This document shows, in pieces, positions 55,506 to 62,784 of a DNA stretch of 64,000 nt. A program made the translations under genes and the position numbers. Below the pieces are notes generated by a model. That model saw only the letters and a list, made by a program, of their open reading frames with translations. It had not been told where the DNA came from and ran no database searches. Within the stretch, counting starts at the first letter, position 1. Each line of letters opens with the position of its first letter. The DNA comes from Pseudomonas lini (GTDB taxonomy: Bacteria; Pseudomonadota; Gammaproteobacteria; Pseudomonadales; Pseudomonadaceae): positions 310,001 through 374,000 of the forward strand of contig NZ_OZ061318.1 in assembly GCF_964063345.1 (NCBI RefSeq), read 5' to 3'.

Positions 55506-55638
55506 TGTGGCGAGGGAGCTTGCTCCCGCTCGGCTGCGTAGCAGTCGTAGATCAGCTGATGAAGGCTGTCTGAAAACAATGAGGTGGCAGGTTTTGGGGC
55601 CGCTGCGCAGCCCAGCGGGAGCAAGCTCCCTCGCCACA
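55506..55638. repeat. REPIN (GGCGAGGGAGCTTGCTC class)
   Basis: Arms at about 55506-55530 and 55613-55637, between the convergent ends of the GST gene and a small gene. Confidence 0.9.
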
Positions 55639-55651
55639 TTAGATTGGGGAC

Positions 55652-55909
55652 TCATGCCAATACCGCGCACATCCCCAACGCCGAGCAATCCACCTGGAAC
55701 GGCCCGAAGAATTCGCCATTGGATTTGATCGGCGGATTCCCCACCAGCAGCTCCAGAGCCTTGGCAGTCTGAATGTTGTGGGTGATGTTGTGGTTGCATT
55801 CGATGGCCCGAGCCACCGACCCCGCCGAGGCCTGCCCGATTCCCAGCAAAGAAGCGCCATTGGTCATGAATGCCAGGAAGGCGATGCCCCAGAGTTTGCG
55901 TCCTTTCAT
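55652..55909 (-). CDS. Small exported cysteine-containing protein
   Basis: 85 residues, unrecognised. A signal peptide (MKGRKLWGIAFLAFMTNGASLLGIGQASA, cleavage after ASA) precedes a short mature part with ECNHNITHN and DCSALGMC, i.e. three cysteines. Its ATG overlaps the stop of the upstream small gene (ATGA at 55906-55909), so it is the second gene of a pair. Function unknown. Confidence 0.7.
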   Translation of the reverse strand: MKGRKLWGIAFLAFMTNGASLLGIGQASAGSVARAIECNHNITHNIQTAKALELLVGNPPIKSNGEFFGPFQVDCSALGMCAVLA

Positions 55910-56118
55910 GCCCCCACCACTCCCGCTACGTCGGCGTGATCGACCATTACGTTTTGAGCACGGTGTTCGAATTGAATGGCGGGATAACCGACCTGGATCG
56001 GTGCTTGAAGGCTTTGTTGCGATTGAGCCGAAAGGCTGACGACCAACACCATGGCCACGTAAAGACCGATGGCCAGGTAGGCGCCGTATTTGGCAGAAGT
56101 GATGATTGCGCTGGCCAT
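55906..56118 (-). CDS. Small single-pass membrane protein
   Basis: 70 residues from ATG 56118, which has GGAG six bases upstream. One hydrophobic segment (YGAYLAIGLYVAMVLVVSLSA, about 11-31), then a Gln/His-containing tail (QSQQSLQAPIQVGYPAIQFEHRAQN). Not recognised. Overlaps the next gene by ATGA, so the two are co-translated. Confidence 0.68.
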   Translation of the reverse strand: MASAIITSAKYGAYLAIGLYVAMVLVVSLSAQSQQSLQAPIQVGYPAIQFEHRAQNVMVDHADVAGVVGA

Positions 56119-56233
56119 GGTGTTCTCCGTGGGCATGTTTCAGTGCCCACAGAGTCAATCAAAAAACAGAAGATAACTAGCGACCTTTATCCATAGTAGC
56201 TATCAGTTTTATTGATCATGAACCCAGCGTGTT

Positions 56234-56359
56234 TCAGTCCTCGATAAAACTCATCAAGCGCTCGCGGGCCGCTTCCGGCTCGTTGGGAACGGGCTCGGCG
56301 GCCGATAGAATCGGGGTGGAATAGAGAAACAGGAGAACCACTGCCAGACGCATCGCCAT
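56234..56359 (-). CDS. Small exported acidic peptide, 41 residues
   Basis: MAMRLAVVLLFLYSTPILSA is a clear signal peptide; the mature part is short and acidic (EPVPNEPEAARERLMSFIED). AAAGGAT lies eight bases upstream of ATG 56359. A TTGATA/TAAATT-like promoter and a palindromic sequence lie upstream (56423-56446). Too short to classify. Confidence 0.55.
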   Translation of the reverse strand: MAMRLAVVLLFLYSTPILSAAEPVPNEPEAARERLMSFIED

Positions 56360-56422
56360 GCTGTCGATCCTTTTAGGGAAGGAGTCAAAAAATCAGCGCC
56401 AAATTTAAACTCATGGCCATGT

Positions 56423-56446
56423 GATATCAAGCAATACCTTGATATC
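56423..56446. promoter_or_regulatory. Palindromic operator-like sequence (GATATCAAG/CTTGATATC)
   Basis: Nine-base perfect arms (56423-56431 and 56438-56446) around CAATAC. One arm overlaps a TTGATA that could serve as -35 of the 41-residue gene (spaced 17 bases from a TAAATT). Regulator unknown. Confidence 0.45.
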
Positions 56447-56470
56447 AATATGATGCTGTCGTAAACGCGT

Positions 56471-56545
56471 TATGCAGGAGCGACATCACTTCGACGCTTT
56501 TCGACGCCTTACAGGTCGATCGGCAAGTGACTTCGCTCCTGCATA
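56471..56545. repeat. Inverted repeat of a class unlike the REPINs
   Basis: Arms TATGCAGGAGCGACATCACTT (56471-56491, written here as 21 bases split by position) and its inverse (56525-56545), 19 of 21 matching, enclosing 33 bases. It lies between two small genes and could act as a processing or termination hairpin. Confidence 0.7.
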
Positions 56546-56566
56546 AAAGGTGCAGAGGCTTACATT

Positions 56567-56746
56567 TCAGTGTTGGGATTTGTGATCCAGAGCAGCGTAG
56601 AAGTTGGCGCTCTGTTGCAGGTATTTCTGGGTGTAGCTTTGGGTGTGGGATTTTTTGTCGCTGATTTCAACGTTGGCGTTGGCTGGCAGCGCAACGGTGG
56701 CAGAGATAGCGGAAGCGGCGATGACGGAGAAGAGATTGAAGTTCAT
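56567..56746 (-). CDS. Small exported protein, 59 residues
   Basis: Signal peptide MNFNLFSVIAASAISATVALPANA, then a polar mature part with SHTQSYTQKYLQQSANFYAALDHKSQH. Start at 56746 has GAGGAA nine bases upstream. Periplasmic; function unknown. Confidence 0.7.
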   Translation of the reverse strand: MNFNLFSVIAASAISATVALPANANVEISDKKSHTQSYTQKYLQQSANFYAALDHKSQH

Positions 56747-56873
56747 GGCGGTATTCCTCGATTCAGTTGGCTTGCTTGCCCGGTGGGGCCGTGAAGCAAA
56801 CTTAACTCCCGAGGGTCGGCGCCTTGAAATGCTTTGTAGCATTAGCCGATATCAGTCTCATTAATAGAAGGTT

Positions 56874-56898
56874 GCAGGCCCCATCAACCGGGGCCTGC
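56874..56898 (-). terminator. Terminator hairpin of the lactonase gene
   Basis: Nine-base GC-rich stem GCAGGCCCC/GGGGCCTGC just after the stop at 56902; the downstream T-tract on the minus strand is weak. Confidence 0.6.
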
Positions 56899-56901
56899 GG
56901 T

Positions 56902-58077
56902 CTATTGACGCACCAGGAACTTGAGATCGCTGGGGGCGTCCATCGGCAGTTTCTGCACGGTTTTACCCAACAGCCCGGTCTTGGCGTCGCGCTCGACGAC
57001 GACAATCTGGTTGCTCTTCTGGTTGGCAATCAGCACGAACTTGCCACTCGGATCGAGGCTGAACTCGCGCGGGTGATCACCATCCACGGAGCGGCGCTGC
57101 AGCTCTTTGAGGTGGCCGGTCGCCGGGTCGATGGCGAACACCAGCAACTGATTGGTGGTGCCACGGTTGCTGACGTAAAGGAACTTGCCATCGGCCGAGG
57201 CGTGAAGCGCAGCCGCAGCCTTGCCCGATGTCGGCAGACCCGCCGCCAGATCGACCAACTGCGTTTGCTCAAGCTTGCCGTCGCGGTAATCGAACACTGC
57301 GACCTGCGCGCTCATTTCCATCGTCAGCCAGGCGTGTTTTCCATCGGCACTGAACAGCAAGTGTCGCGGCCCGCTGCCGGGTGGCAATTGGACGGACGCC
57401 GGTTTGGCGGCGGTCAACGGCAGTTCCGGATTGGCCTTGGGATCGAAGCGATAGACGAAGATCTTGTCCGCCCCCAAGTCGTTGGAAAACACGTACTGGC
57501 CATCCGGTGACGAAACCACCGAATGCACGTGCGCTGACTTCTGCCGTTCAGGATTGACCCGGCTGGCTGGATGACTGCTCATCTGCACGACGGGTTTTAG
57601 CTTGCCATCGGTGCCCACCGGTAACACCGCCAAGGTGCCGCCCGGGTCTTCAGCCACCGAGTAGTTGCTGACAAACAAGTGGCTGGCATCGCCGCTGACG
57701 CTCGAATGCGTCGGTTCGTTACCCAGGGTTTGCGCCTGACTGATCAGGCTCAACTCGTGGGTCTTGGGATCAATTGCATAACTGCTGACGCGACCTACCG
57801 GATCGGCCTGACCGGGGCCGTTTTCGTTGACCGCGAACAGGCGCTGTTGATCCTTGGACACGGCCAGCCAGGACGGGTTGGCGCTCTTCACCACTTGCAG
57901 GGGTTTGGCGTCGATCTGCCCGGTGCGGCTGTCGAAGTTCAGACGATAAATCCCCTGGCTCTGGCCAGAGGTATACGACCCCACCAGCAACTCGTAACTG
58001 TCCGCCGGGGCCGCTTGCACGCCCATTGCGGCGACACTGCCGGCCATCAACAGTGGCCAGAGGTTACGCATCCTCAT
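56902..58077 (-). CDS. Periplasmic lactonase family protein (7-bladed propeller, 6-phosphogluconolactonase-like)
   Basis: 391 residues from 58077. Signal peptide MRMRNLWPLLMAGSVAAMGVQA, then the repeated blade pattern of the YbhE/Pgl lactonase family (LLVGSYTSGQSQGIYRLNF, VSSPDGQYVFSNDLGADKIFVYRF, GSGPRHLLFSADGKHAWLTME, HPREFSLDPSGKFVLIANQKSNQIVV). Exported, so it may act on sugar lactones outside the cytoplasm. It is 450 bases from the sugar-acid cluster, which fits a pentono-lactone, but this is inference. Confidence 0.85.
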   Translation of the reverse strand: MRMRNLWPLLMAGSVAAMGVQAAPADSYELLVGSYTSGQSQGIYRLNFDSRTGQIDAKPLQVVKSANPSWLAVSKDQQRLFAVNENGPGQADPVGRVSSYAIDPKTHELSLISQAQTLGNEPTHSSVSGDASHLFVSNYSVAEDPGGTLAVLPVGTDGKLKPVVQMSSHPASRVNPERQKSAHVHSVVSSPDGQYVFSNDLGADKIFVYRFDPKANPELPLTAAKPASVQLPPGSGPRHLLFSADGKHAWLTMEMSAQVAVFDYRDGKLEQTQLVDLAAGLPTSGKAAAALHASADGKFLYVSNRGTTNQLLVFAIDPATGHLKELQRRSVDGDHPREFSLDPSGKFVLIANQKSNQIVVVERDAKTGLLGKTVQKLPMDAPSDLKFLVRQ

Positions 58078-58360
58078 TCGTTTCGTCCTCGTCGTCACCA
58101 CCGCCGAACGCTTCCATAGGCACCAACCGGTGCTCGCCGGAATCACCGGTAATGATCCAGCTCTTCAAGTCGGGATCAAACGTTGCCGCCGCGATCTGCG
58201 CCACGCTGAACTCCCAGCGCTTGAGCGCCCGCCCGTCCATGCATTCGATGTGCAGGTTATCGTCTTCATCGAGAGAAAAGTCGAACGCGTGCAGCCCGTC
58301 GATCTCCAGCATGTCGCAGTGTTCGAGGGCGTTGATCAAGGTGTCGTTTACGGCAGTCAT
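58064..58360 (-). CDS. Small acidic DUF5629-type protein
   Basis: 98 residues: MTAVNDTLINALEHCDMLEIDGLHAFDFSLDEDDNLHIECMDGRALKRWEFS is split here for length by position only; the C terminus is very acidic (GGGDDEDETNEDA). Resembles small Pseudomonas-specific DUF5629 proteins (from memory). Its 3' end overlaps the lactonase start by 14 bases, so the two are probably one operon. Confidence 0.75.
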   Translation of the reverse strand: MTAVNDTLINALEHCDMLEIDGLHAFDFSLDEDDNLHIECMDGRALKRWEFSVAQIAAATFDPDLKSWIITGDSGEHRLVPMEAFGGGDDEDETNEDA

Positions 58361-58417
58361 GGCAGTCAATCTTTGAATGAGAAAGAGGCAATGATAGCTC
58401 ATGCCGTTCCACTGGTC

Positions 58418-58510
58418 CCTGTGGGAGCGGGCTTGCCCGCGATGGCGGCAGTACATCCAACATCGCTGTGACTGCCAGATCGCTATCGCGGGCAAGCCCG
58501 CTCCCACAGG
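58418..58510. repeat. REPIN (GGGAGCGGGCTTGCCCGC class)
   Basis: Arms at about 58418-58444 and 58484-58509, upstream of the small acidic gene and downstream of the aldehyde dehydrogenase. Confidence 0.9.
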
Positions 58511-58525
58511 GATTGTGATCAGTCG

Positions 58526-60106
58526 TTAGAGGGCTTCGCGCGATGGCTTGCCGTCGACCAGGCGTTGGATGCGCAGCGGATTGCCGTTCTTCAGTGCTTC
58601 CGGCAGCAGGCTGTCGGGGTAGTTCTGGAAGCATACCGGGCGCAGGAAACGGTCGATGGCCAGGGTACCCACCGATGTGCCGCGCGCATCGGAAGTCGCC
58701 GGGTACGGCCCGCCATGCACCATCGCGTCGCAGACTTCCACGCCGGTCGGATAGCCGTTGAGCAGGATCCGCCCGACCTTCTGTTCCAGCAATGCCGTCA
58801 GCTCGCTGAACTGTTCAAAGTCCGCCGGCTCACCGATGATCGTTGCCGTCAGTTGCCCATGCAAACCGTTCAACGCGGCACTGAGTTGCACCTGATCCGC
58901 CACTTCGACGAACACCGTGGTCGGCCCAAACACTTCTTCTTGCAGCACTTCATCGCCATCGAGCAATAGGCTCATATCGGCCTTGAACAGTTGCGGTTGC
59001 GCCTGATTGCCCTGTTGCGGAACGCCCGCCAAATGCTCGATCTTCGGATGCGCGAGAAGTTTCTGCAGGCCTTTGCCATAGCTGCTCAACGTACCGACAT
59101 TGAGCATGGTTTGCGCCGGTTGATCGCCAATCAGCCCCGCCACCTGCTGCACGAACGCACTGAACTGCGGCGAACGAATGCCGATCACCAACCCCGGATT
59201 GGTACAGAACTGCCCACAGCCCTGCACCACCGAAGCCGTGAGGTCACGGGCGACGCTTTCAGCCCGAGCTTCCAACGCTTGAGGCAGCACGATCACCGGG
59301 TTGATGCTCGACATCTCGGCGAACACCGGAATCGGCTGCGCCCGTGCCGCGGCCATGTCGCACAGCGCACGCCCTCCCTTCAGTGAGCCGGTAAAACCGA
59401 CCGCCTGAATCGCCGGGTGCTTGACCAACGCTTCACCCACCCCGCCGCCGTAGATCATATTGAACACACCGGCCGGCATGGCGGTTTTCTCGGCGGCGCG
59501 GATCACCGCGTCGGCCACCCATTCAGCGGTCGCCATATGGCCGCTGTGCGCCTTGAATACCACCGGGCAGCCGGCGGCCAATGCTGAAGCGGTGTCGCCG
59601 CCTGCGGTAGAGAATGCCAACGGAAAGTTACTCGCGCCAAACACGGCGACCGGCCCCAGGCCGATGCGGTACTGACGCAAATCCGGACGTGGCAATGGCG
59701 TACGTTCTGGCAGCGCGCGATCAATCCGCGCCCCATAGAAATCACCGCGCCGCAGCACCTTGGCGAACAAACGCATCTGGCCGCTGGTGCGACCACGTTC
59801 GCCTTGAATCCGGCCGGCCGGCAATGCTGTTTCGCAGCAGACCACGGCGACAAAGTCATCGCCCAACGCGTCCAGTTCATCGGCAATCGCATCGAGGAAT
59901 TGCGCACGTCGTTCAGCGCTCAGGCTGCGATAGGCCGGGTAAGCAGCGGCGGCAGCCTTCGCGGCGGCGTCGACTTCATCAAGGGTGGCCTGATAGAAAT
60001 CGTGAGGCAAAGCCTCGCCAGTACTGGCGTCGACGCTCTGGAGCTCGACGGCGCCGGTAGCGCTGCGCTGACCGCCAATGTAGTTGTGGCCAAGAATCCG
60101 GGTCAT
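58526..60106 (-). CDS. Aldehyde dehydrogenase (NADP+), 2-oxoglutarate semialdehyde dehydrogenase-type
   Basis: 526 residues, matching the AraE/KGSADH-like subgroup. It has VFGASNFPLAFSTAGGDTASALAAGCP (Rossmann), FTGSLKGG, catalytic Glu in FAEMSSINPV, and catalytic Cys in VVQGCGQFCTNPGL. It should oxidise 2-oxoglutarate semialdehyde to 2-oxoglutarate as last step of a pentose-acid route. Start 60106 has AAGGAG upstream, within ten bases of the AraD1 stop. Clustered with dehydratase, AraD1 and MFS. Confidence 0.92.
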   Translation of the reverse strand: MTRILGHNYIGGQRSATGAVELQSVDASTGEALPHDFYQATLDEVDAAAKAAAAAYPAYRSLSAERRAQFLDAIADELDALGDDFVAVVCCETALPAGRIQGERGRTSGQMRLFAKVLRRGDFYGARIDRALPERTPLPRPDLRQYRIGLGPVAVFGASNFPLAFSTAGGDTASALAAGCPVVFKAHSGHMATAEWVADAVIRAAEKTAMPAGVFNMIYGGGVGEALVKHPAIQAVGFTGSLKGGRALCDMAAARAQPIPVFAEMSSINPVIVLPQALEARAESVARDLTASVVQGCGQFCTNPGLVIGIRSPQFSAFVQQVAGLIGDQPAQTMLNVGTLSSYGKGLQKLLAHPKIEHLAGVPQQGNQAQPQLFKADMSLLLDGDEVLQEEVFGPTTVFVEVADQVQLSAALNGLHGQLTATIIGEPADFEQFSELTALLEQKVGRILLNGYPTGVEVCDAMVHGGPYPATSDARGTSVGTLAIDRFLRPVCFQNYPDSLLPEALKNGNPLRIQRLVDGKPSREAL

Positions 60107-60116
60107 GGGTGTCTCC

Positions 60117-61109
60117 TTAAAGTGTGCCGACGGTGCCAGGTTCGAACGCCGCTTCAACGGGCTCAATGCCATTGATCAAGGGCGCGCCGAACTCGGCCTG
60201 ACTGATCTCGAATACGTCACCCGGTTGGGTGCGAATGCCGTCAGCGAAAGACAGGGTCGCGGTGCCGAAGAAGTGAATGTGCACGTCGCCGGGGCGCAGG
60301 AACTGGCTGTATTTGAAATGGTGATACTCGAGGTTTTCCAGGCTGTGGCACATGTTCGCTTCGCCACTGAGGAACTCGTTCTGCCACAACACTTCACCGT
60401 CACGCAGGATCCGGCTGGTGCCGACCAGATGCTGGGGCAATTCGCCGACCCGAAGCTCCGGGCCATAGCTGCAACTGCGCAATTTCGAATGGGCCAGATA
60501 AAGGTAATTCTTGCGCTCCATCACATGATCGGAGAACTCGTTGCCCACCGCGAAACCGAGGCGATACGGTTTGCCGTCGTGACCGATCACATAGAGACCG
60601 CTGAGCTCGGGCTCCTCCCCGGCATCTTCGGCAAACGGCGGCAACGGGAACGGCTGGCCCGGTCGTACGACGATGCTGCCGTCGCCCTTGTAGAACCACT
60701 CCGGTTGCACGCCAGCCTGGCCCGTCGCGGGTTTACCGCCCTCCACACCCCACTTGAAGATGCGCATGGTGTCGGTCATGGCGGTTTCGTCGCCGGCCTG
60801 CTGATGCATTTTGTCCCGGGCCGAAGCGCTGCCCAGATGGGTCAGGCCGGTGCCGCTGACCAGCATGTGCGCCGGGTCCGGGTGATCCAGCGGCGGCAGG
60901 ATTTGCAGATTGGCCAGCAGCGCTGAATAGTCGTGGCCGATGCCCAGCCCCAGGGTTTGAACCTGTTGCTCAAGATTGACGCCCGCCTCGATCGCCGCCA
61001 GCGCCAGATCCCGCACCGTGCGTGCATCCCGCACTTCGCGCACCAGGCCGTCCTCGACCACGCCGACGCGGCGTTCGCCGTTACTCAATTCGAACTGAAC
61101 TAAACGCAT
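60117..61109 (-). CDS. AraD1/GguC family protein (FAH-like)
   Basis: 330 residues. N-terminal MRLVQFELSNGERRVGVVEDG and HMLVSGTGLTHLGSASARDKMHQ, central IGHDGKPYRLGFAVGNEFSDHVMERKNYLYLAHSKLRSCS and C-terminal PGDVHIHFFGTATLSFADGI. This is a FAH-superfamily relative implicated in 2-keto-3-deoxy-sugar-acid metabolism (annotated AraD1 in sugar-acid clusters). Exact reaction not certain. Its start has AGGAG at six bases. Confidence 0.85.
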   Translation of the reverse strand: MRLVQFELSNGERRVGVVEDGLVREVRDARTVRDLALAAIEAGVNLEQQVQTLGLGIGHDYSALLANLQILPPLDHPDPAHMLVSGTGLTHLGSASARDKMHQQAGDETAMTDTMRIFKWGVEGGKPATGQAGVQPEWFYKGDGSIVVRPGQPFPLPPFAEDAGEEPELSGLYVIGHDGKPYRLGFAVGNEFSDHVMERKNYLYLAHSKLRSCSYGPELRVGELPQHLVGTSRILRDGEVLWQNEFLSGEANMCHSLENLEYHHFKYSQFLRPGDVHIHFFGTATLSFADGIRTQPGDVFEISQAEFGAPLINGIEPVEAAFEPGTVGTL

Positions 61110-61150
61110 GATTTTCTCCTGTTAACGCAAAACTTCAAAACACGCAGAAC

Positions 61151-61246
61151 CCTGTGGGAGCGGGCTTGCCCGCGATAGCGATCTGTCTGACACATCAATG
61201 GTGAAGGTGCTGCCGTCATCGCGGGCAAGCCCGCTCCCACAGGGTC
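61151..61246. repeat. REPIN (GGGAGCGGGCTTGCCCGC class)
   Basis: Arms at about 61151-61177 and 61218-61244 between AraD1 and the MFS gene, inside the operon. Confidence 0.9.
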
Positions 61247-61268
61247 GGTGGTGATCGCCTATTTCGTG

Positions 61269-62591
61269 TCAGGTGCGGGTCGCCCCCCGAGCACTAGCGG
61301 CGAACTGGTCAGCCGGCAGCACGTGCTTACGCTCCAGCAGCCGATAAACCACACCCGTCAGCACCAGGCCGAACACCATCACGCAAGACAGGAAGTACAA
61401 CCCCGACGCCAGATTGCCGGTGTATTCCTTCAACGCGCCGATCACGAACGGGCCGATGTAGCCTCCGAGGTTGCCCACTGAGTTGATCAACGCGATCCCC
61501 GCCGCTGCACTGGCGCCGGCGAAGAAGCGACCCGGCAAGGTCCAGAACACCGCAGTGCAGGAAAACAGCGCGAACGCCACCAGGCACAGCGCCGCCAATT
61601 GCAGCACCGGCACCGTCAACCAGGCGCTGAGGAACAGACCGATGGCGCCCAACACATACAGCACGGCCAAATGACCGTAGCGATCATTCAAGCGATCGGA
61701 GCTGCGCGGAATGATCAGCAAACCGATGATCCCGAAGATGTACGGCACCGACGACACGAACCCGGTCACCAGGTCAGTGCCACCGAATTGCTTGATCAAC
61801 GTCGGCAACCACAAACCGAGACCGTAGATGCTCAGGGTCACCGGCAGATAGAACAGCGCCAGCAGCAACACACGTTTGTCCTTCAGCGCATGCAGCGGAT
61901 TGCCGTGGCGGGTCTGGCCGTATTCTTCCAAGTCCTTTTTCAGCTCGCCGGTCAGCCAGTCTTTCTCAGACTGGTCCATCCATTTCACCTGTTGCGGGCC
62001 GTCCGGCAGGTAACGCAGCACCGGCCAGGTCAGCAGGATCGCGGGAGTACCGATGACGATGAACAGCCACTGCCAACCGTGCAGCCCAAGAATCCCGTCC
62101 ATGCCCAGCAAGCCGCCGGACACCGGGCCGGTGATCATCATCGCGATGGGTTGGGAAAGGATGAACAGCCCGAGGATCTTGCCGCGATGGCGGATCGGGA
62201 ACCATTGGGTGATGTAGTACAGAACGCCCGGGAAGAAACCGGCTTCGGCCGCACCGAGCAGAAAGCGCATCACATAGAAGCTGTTCGGTCCCTGGACGAA
62301 TGCCATGCCGATGGTGATGGCGCCCCAAGTGACCATGATCCGCGCAAACCAGCGCCGGGCGCCGAAGCGGTCGAGCATCAGGTTGCTGGGGATTTCCAGC
62401 AGGAAGTAGCCAATGAAGAACAGCCCGGCACCCAGGCCATAAGCCGCGTCACCCAGGCCGATATCGGCGCCCATGTGCAGCTTGGCGAAACCTACCGCGG
62501 AGCGATCTACATAGGCGATCAGGTACAGCAGGATCAGGAAGGGAATCAGTTTCAGCGTGATGCGGCGAATAAGCCGCAGTTCCTGGCTCAT
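61269..62591 (-). CDS. MFS transporter, ACS-type (sugar-acid symporter)
   Basis: 440 residues with about 12 hydrophobic helices. ACS-family signature LLYLIAYVDRSAVGFAKLHM near the start and RHRGKILGLFILSQPIAM and FLLGAAEAGFFPGVLYY in the middle. Family members carry organic/sugar acids with proton or cation. First gene of the leftward operon; start at 62591 has GGAG nine bases upstream. Confidence 0.9.
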   Translation of the reverse strand: MSQELRLIRRITLKLIPFLILLYLIAYVDRSAVGFAKLHMGADIGLGDAAYGLGAGLFFIGYFLLEIPSNLMLDRFGARRWFARIMVTWGAITIGMAFVQGPNSFYVMRFLLGAAEAGFFPGVLYYITQWFPIRHRGKILGLFILSQPIAMMITGPVSGGLLGMDGILGLHGWQWLFIVIGTPAILLTWPVLRYLPDGPQQVKWMDQSEKDWLTGELKKDLEEYGQTRHGNPLHALKDKRVLLLALFYLPVTLSIYGLGLWLPTLIKQFGGTDLVTGFVSSVPYIFGIIGLLIIPRSSDRLNDRYGHLAVLYVLGAIGLFLSAWLTVPVLQLAALCLVAFALFSCTAVFWTLPGRFFAGASAAAGIALINSVGNLGGYIGPFVIGALKEYTGNLASGLYFLSCVMVFGLVLTGVVYRLLERKHVLPADQFAASARGATRT

Positions 62592-62684
62592 GAGTTCGGT
62601 CTCCGATTGTTGTTGTTATAGAACCTCGGGGGACGCCTCTCGCAGAAAACTGCCAGGGCCATCCCTCCGTTGAAAACGACTATA

Positions 62685-62695
62685 TAGTAATACTA
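62685..62695. promoter_or_regulatory. FadR-type (GntR FCD) operator-like site 1
   Basis: TAGTAATACTA fits the TNGTNNNACNA consensus for FCD-type GntR regulators and is a perfect inverted repeat. It lies in the divergent promoter region between the MFS operon and the dehydratase. Confidence 0.6.
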
Positions 62696-62759
62696 TTTAA
62701 CCAACAACACTTCCAAACAGCCGAAATTGCGCTTATGTTACGCCGTAGCTCAAACAATA

Positions 62760-62770
62760 TAGTCATACAA
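62760..62770. promoter_or_regulatory. FadR-type (GntR FCD) operator-like site 2
   Basis: TAGTCATACAA also fits TNGTNNNACNA, 75 bases from site 1 and 14 bases before the dehydratase start codon. Two sites suggest a repressor controlling both divergent transcripts. Confidence 0.6.
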
Positions 62771-62784
62771 TAAGAGAACAGATT

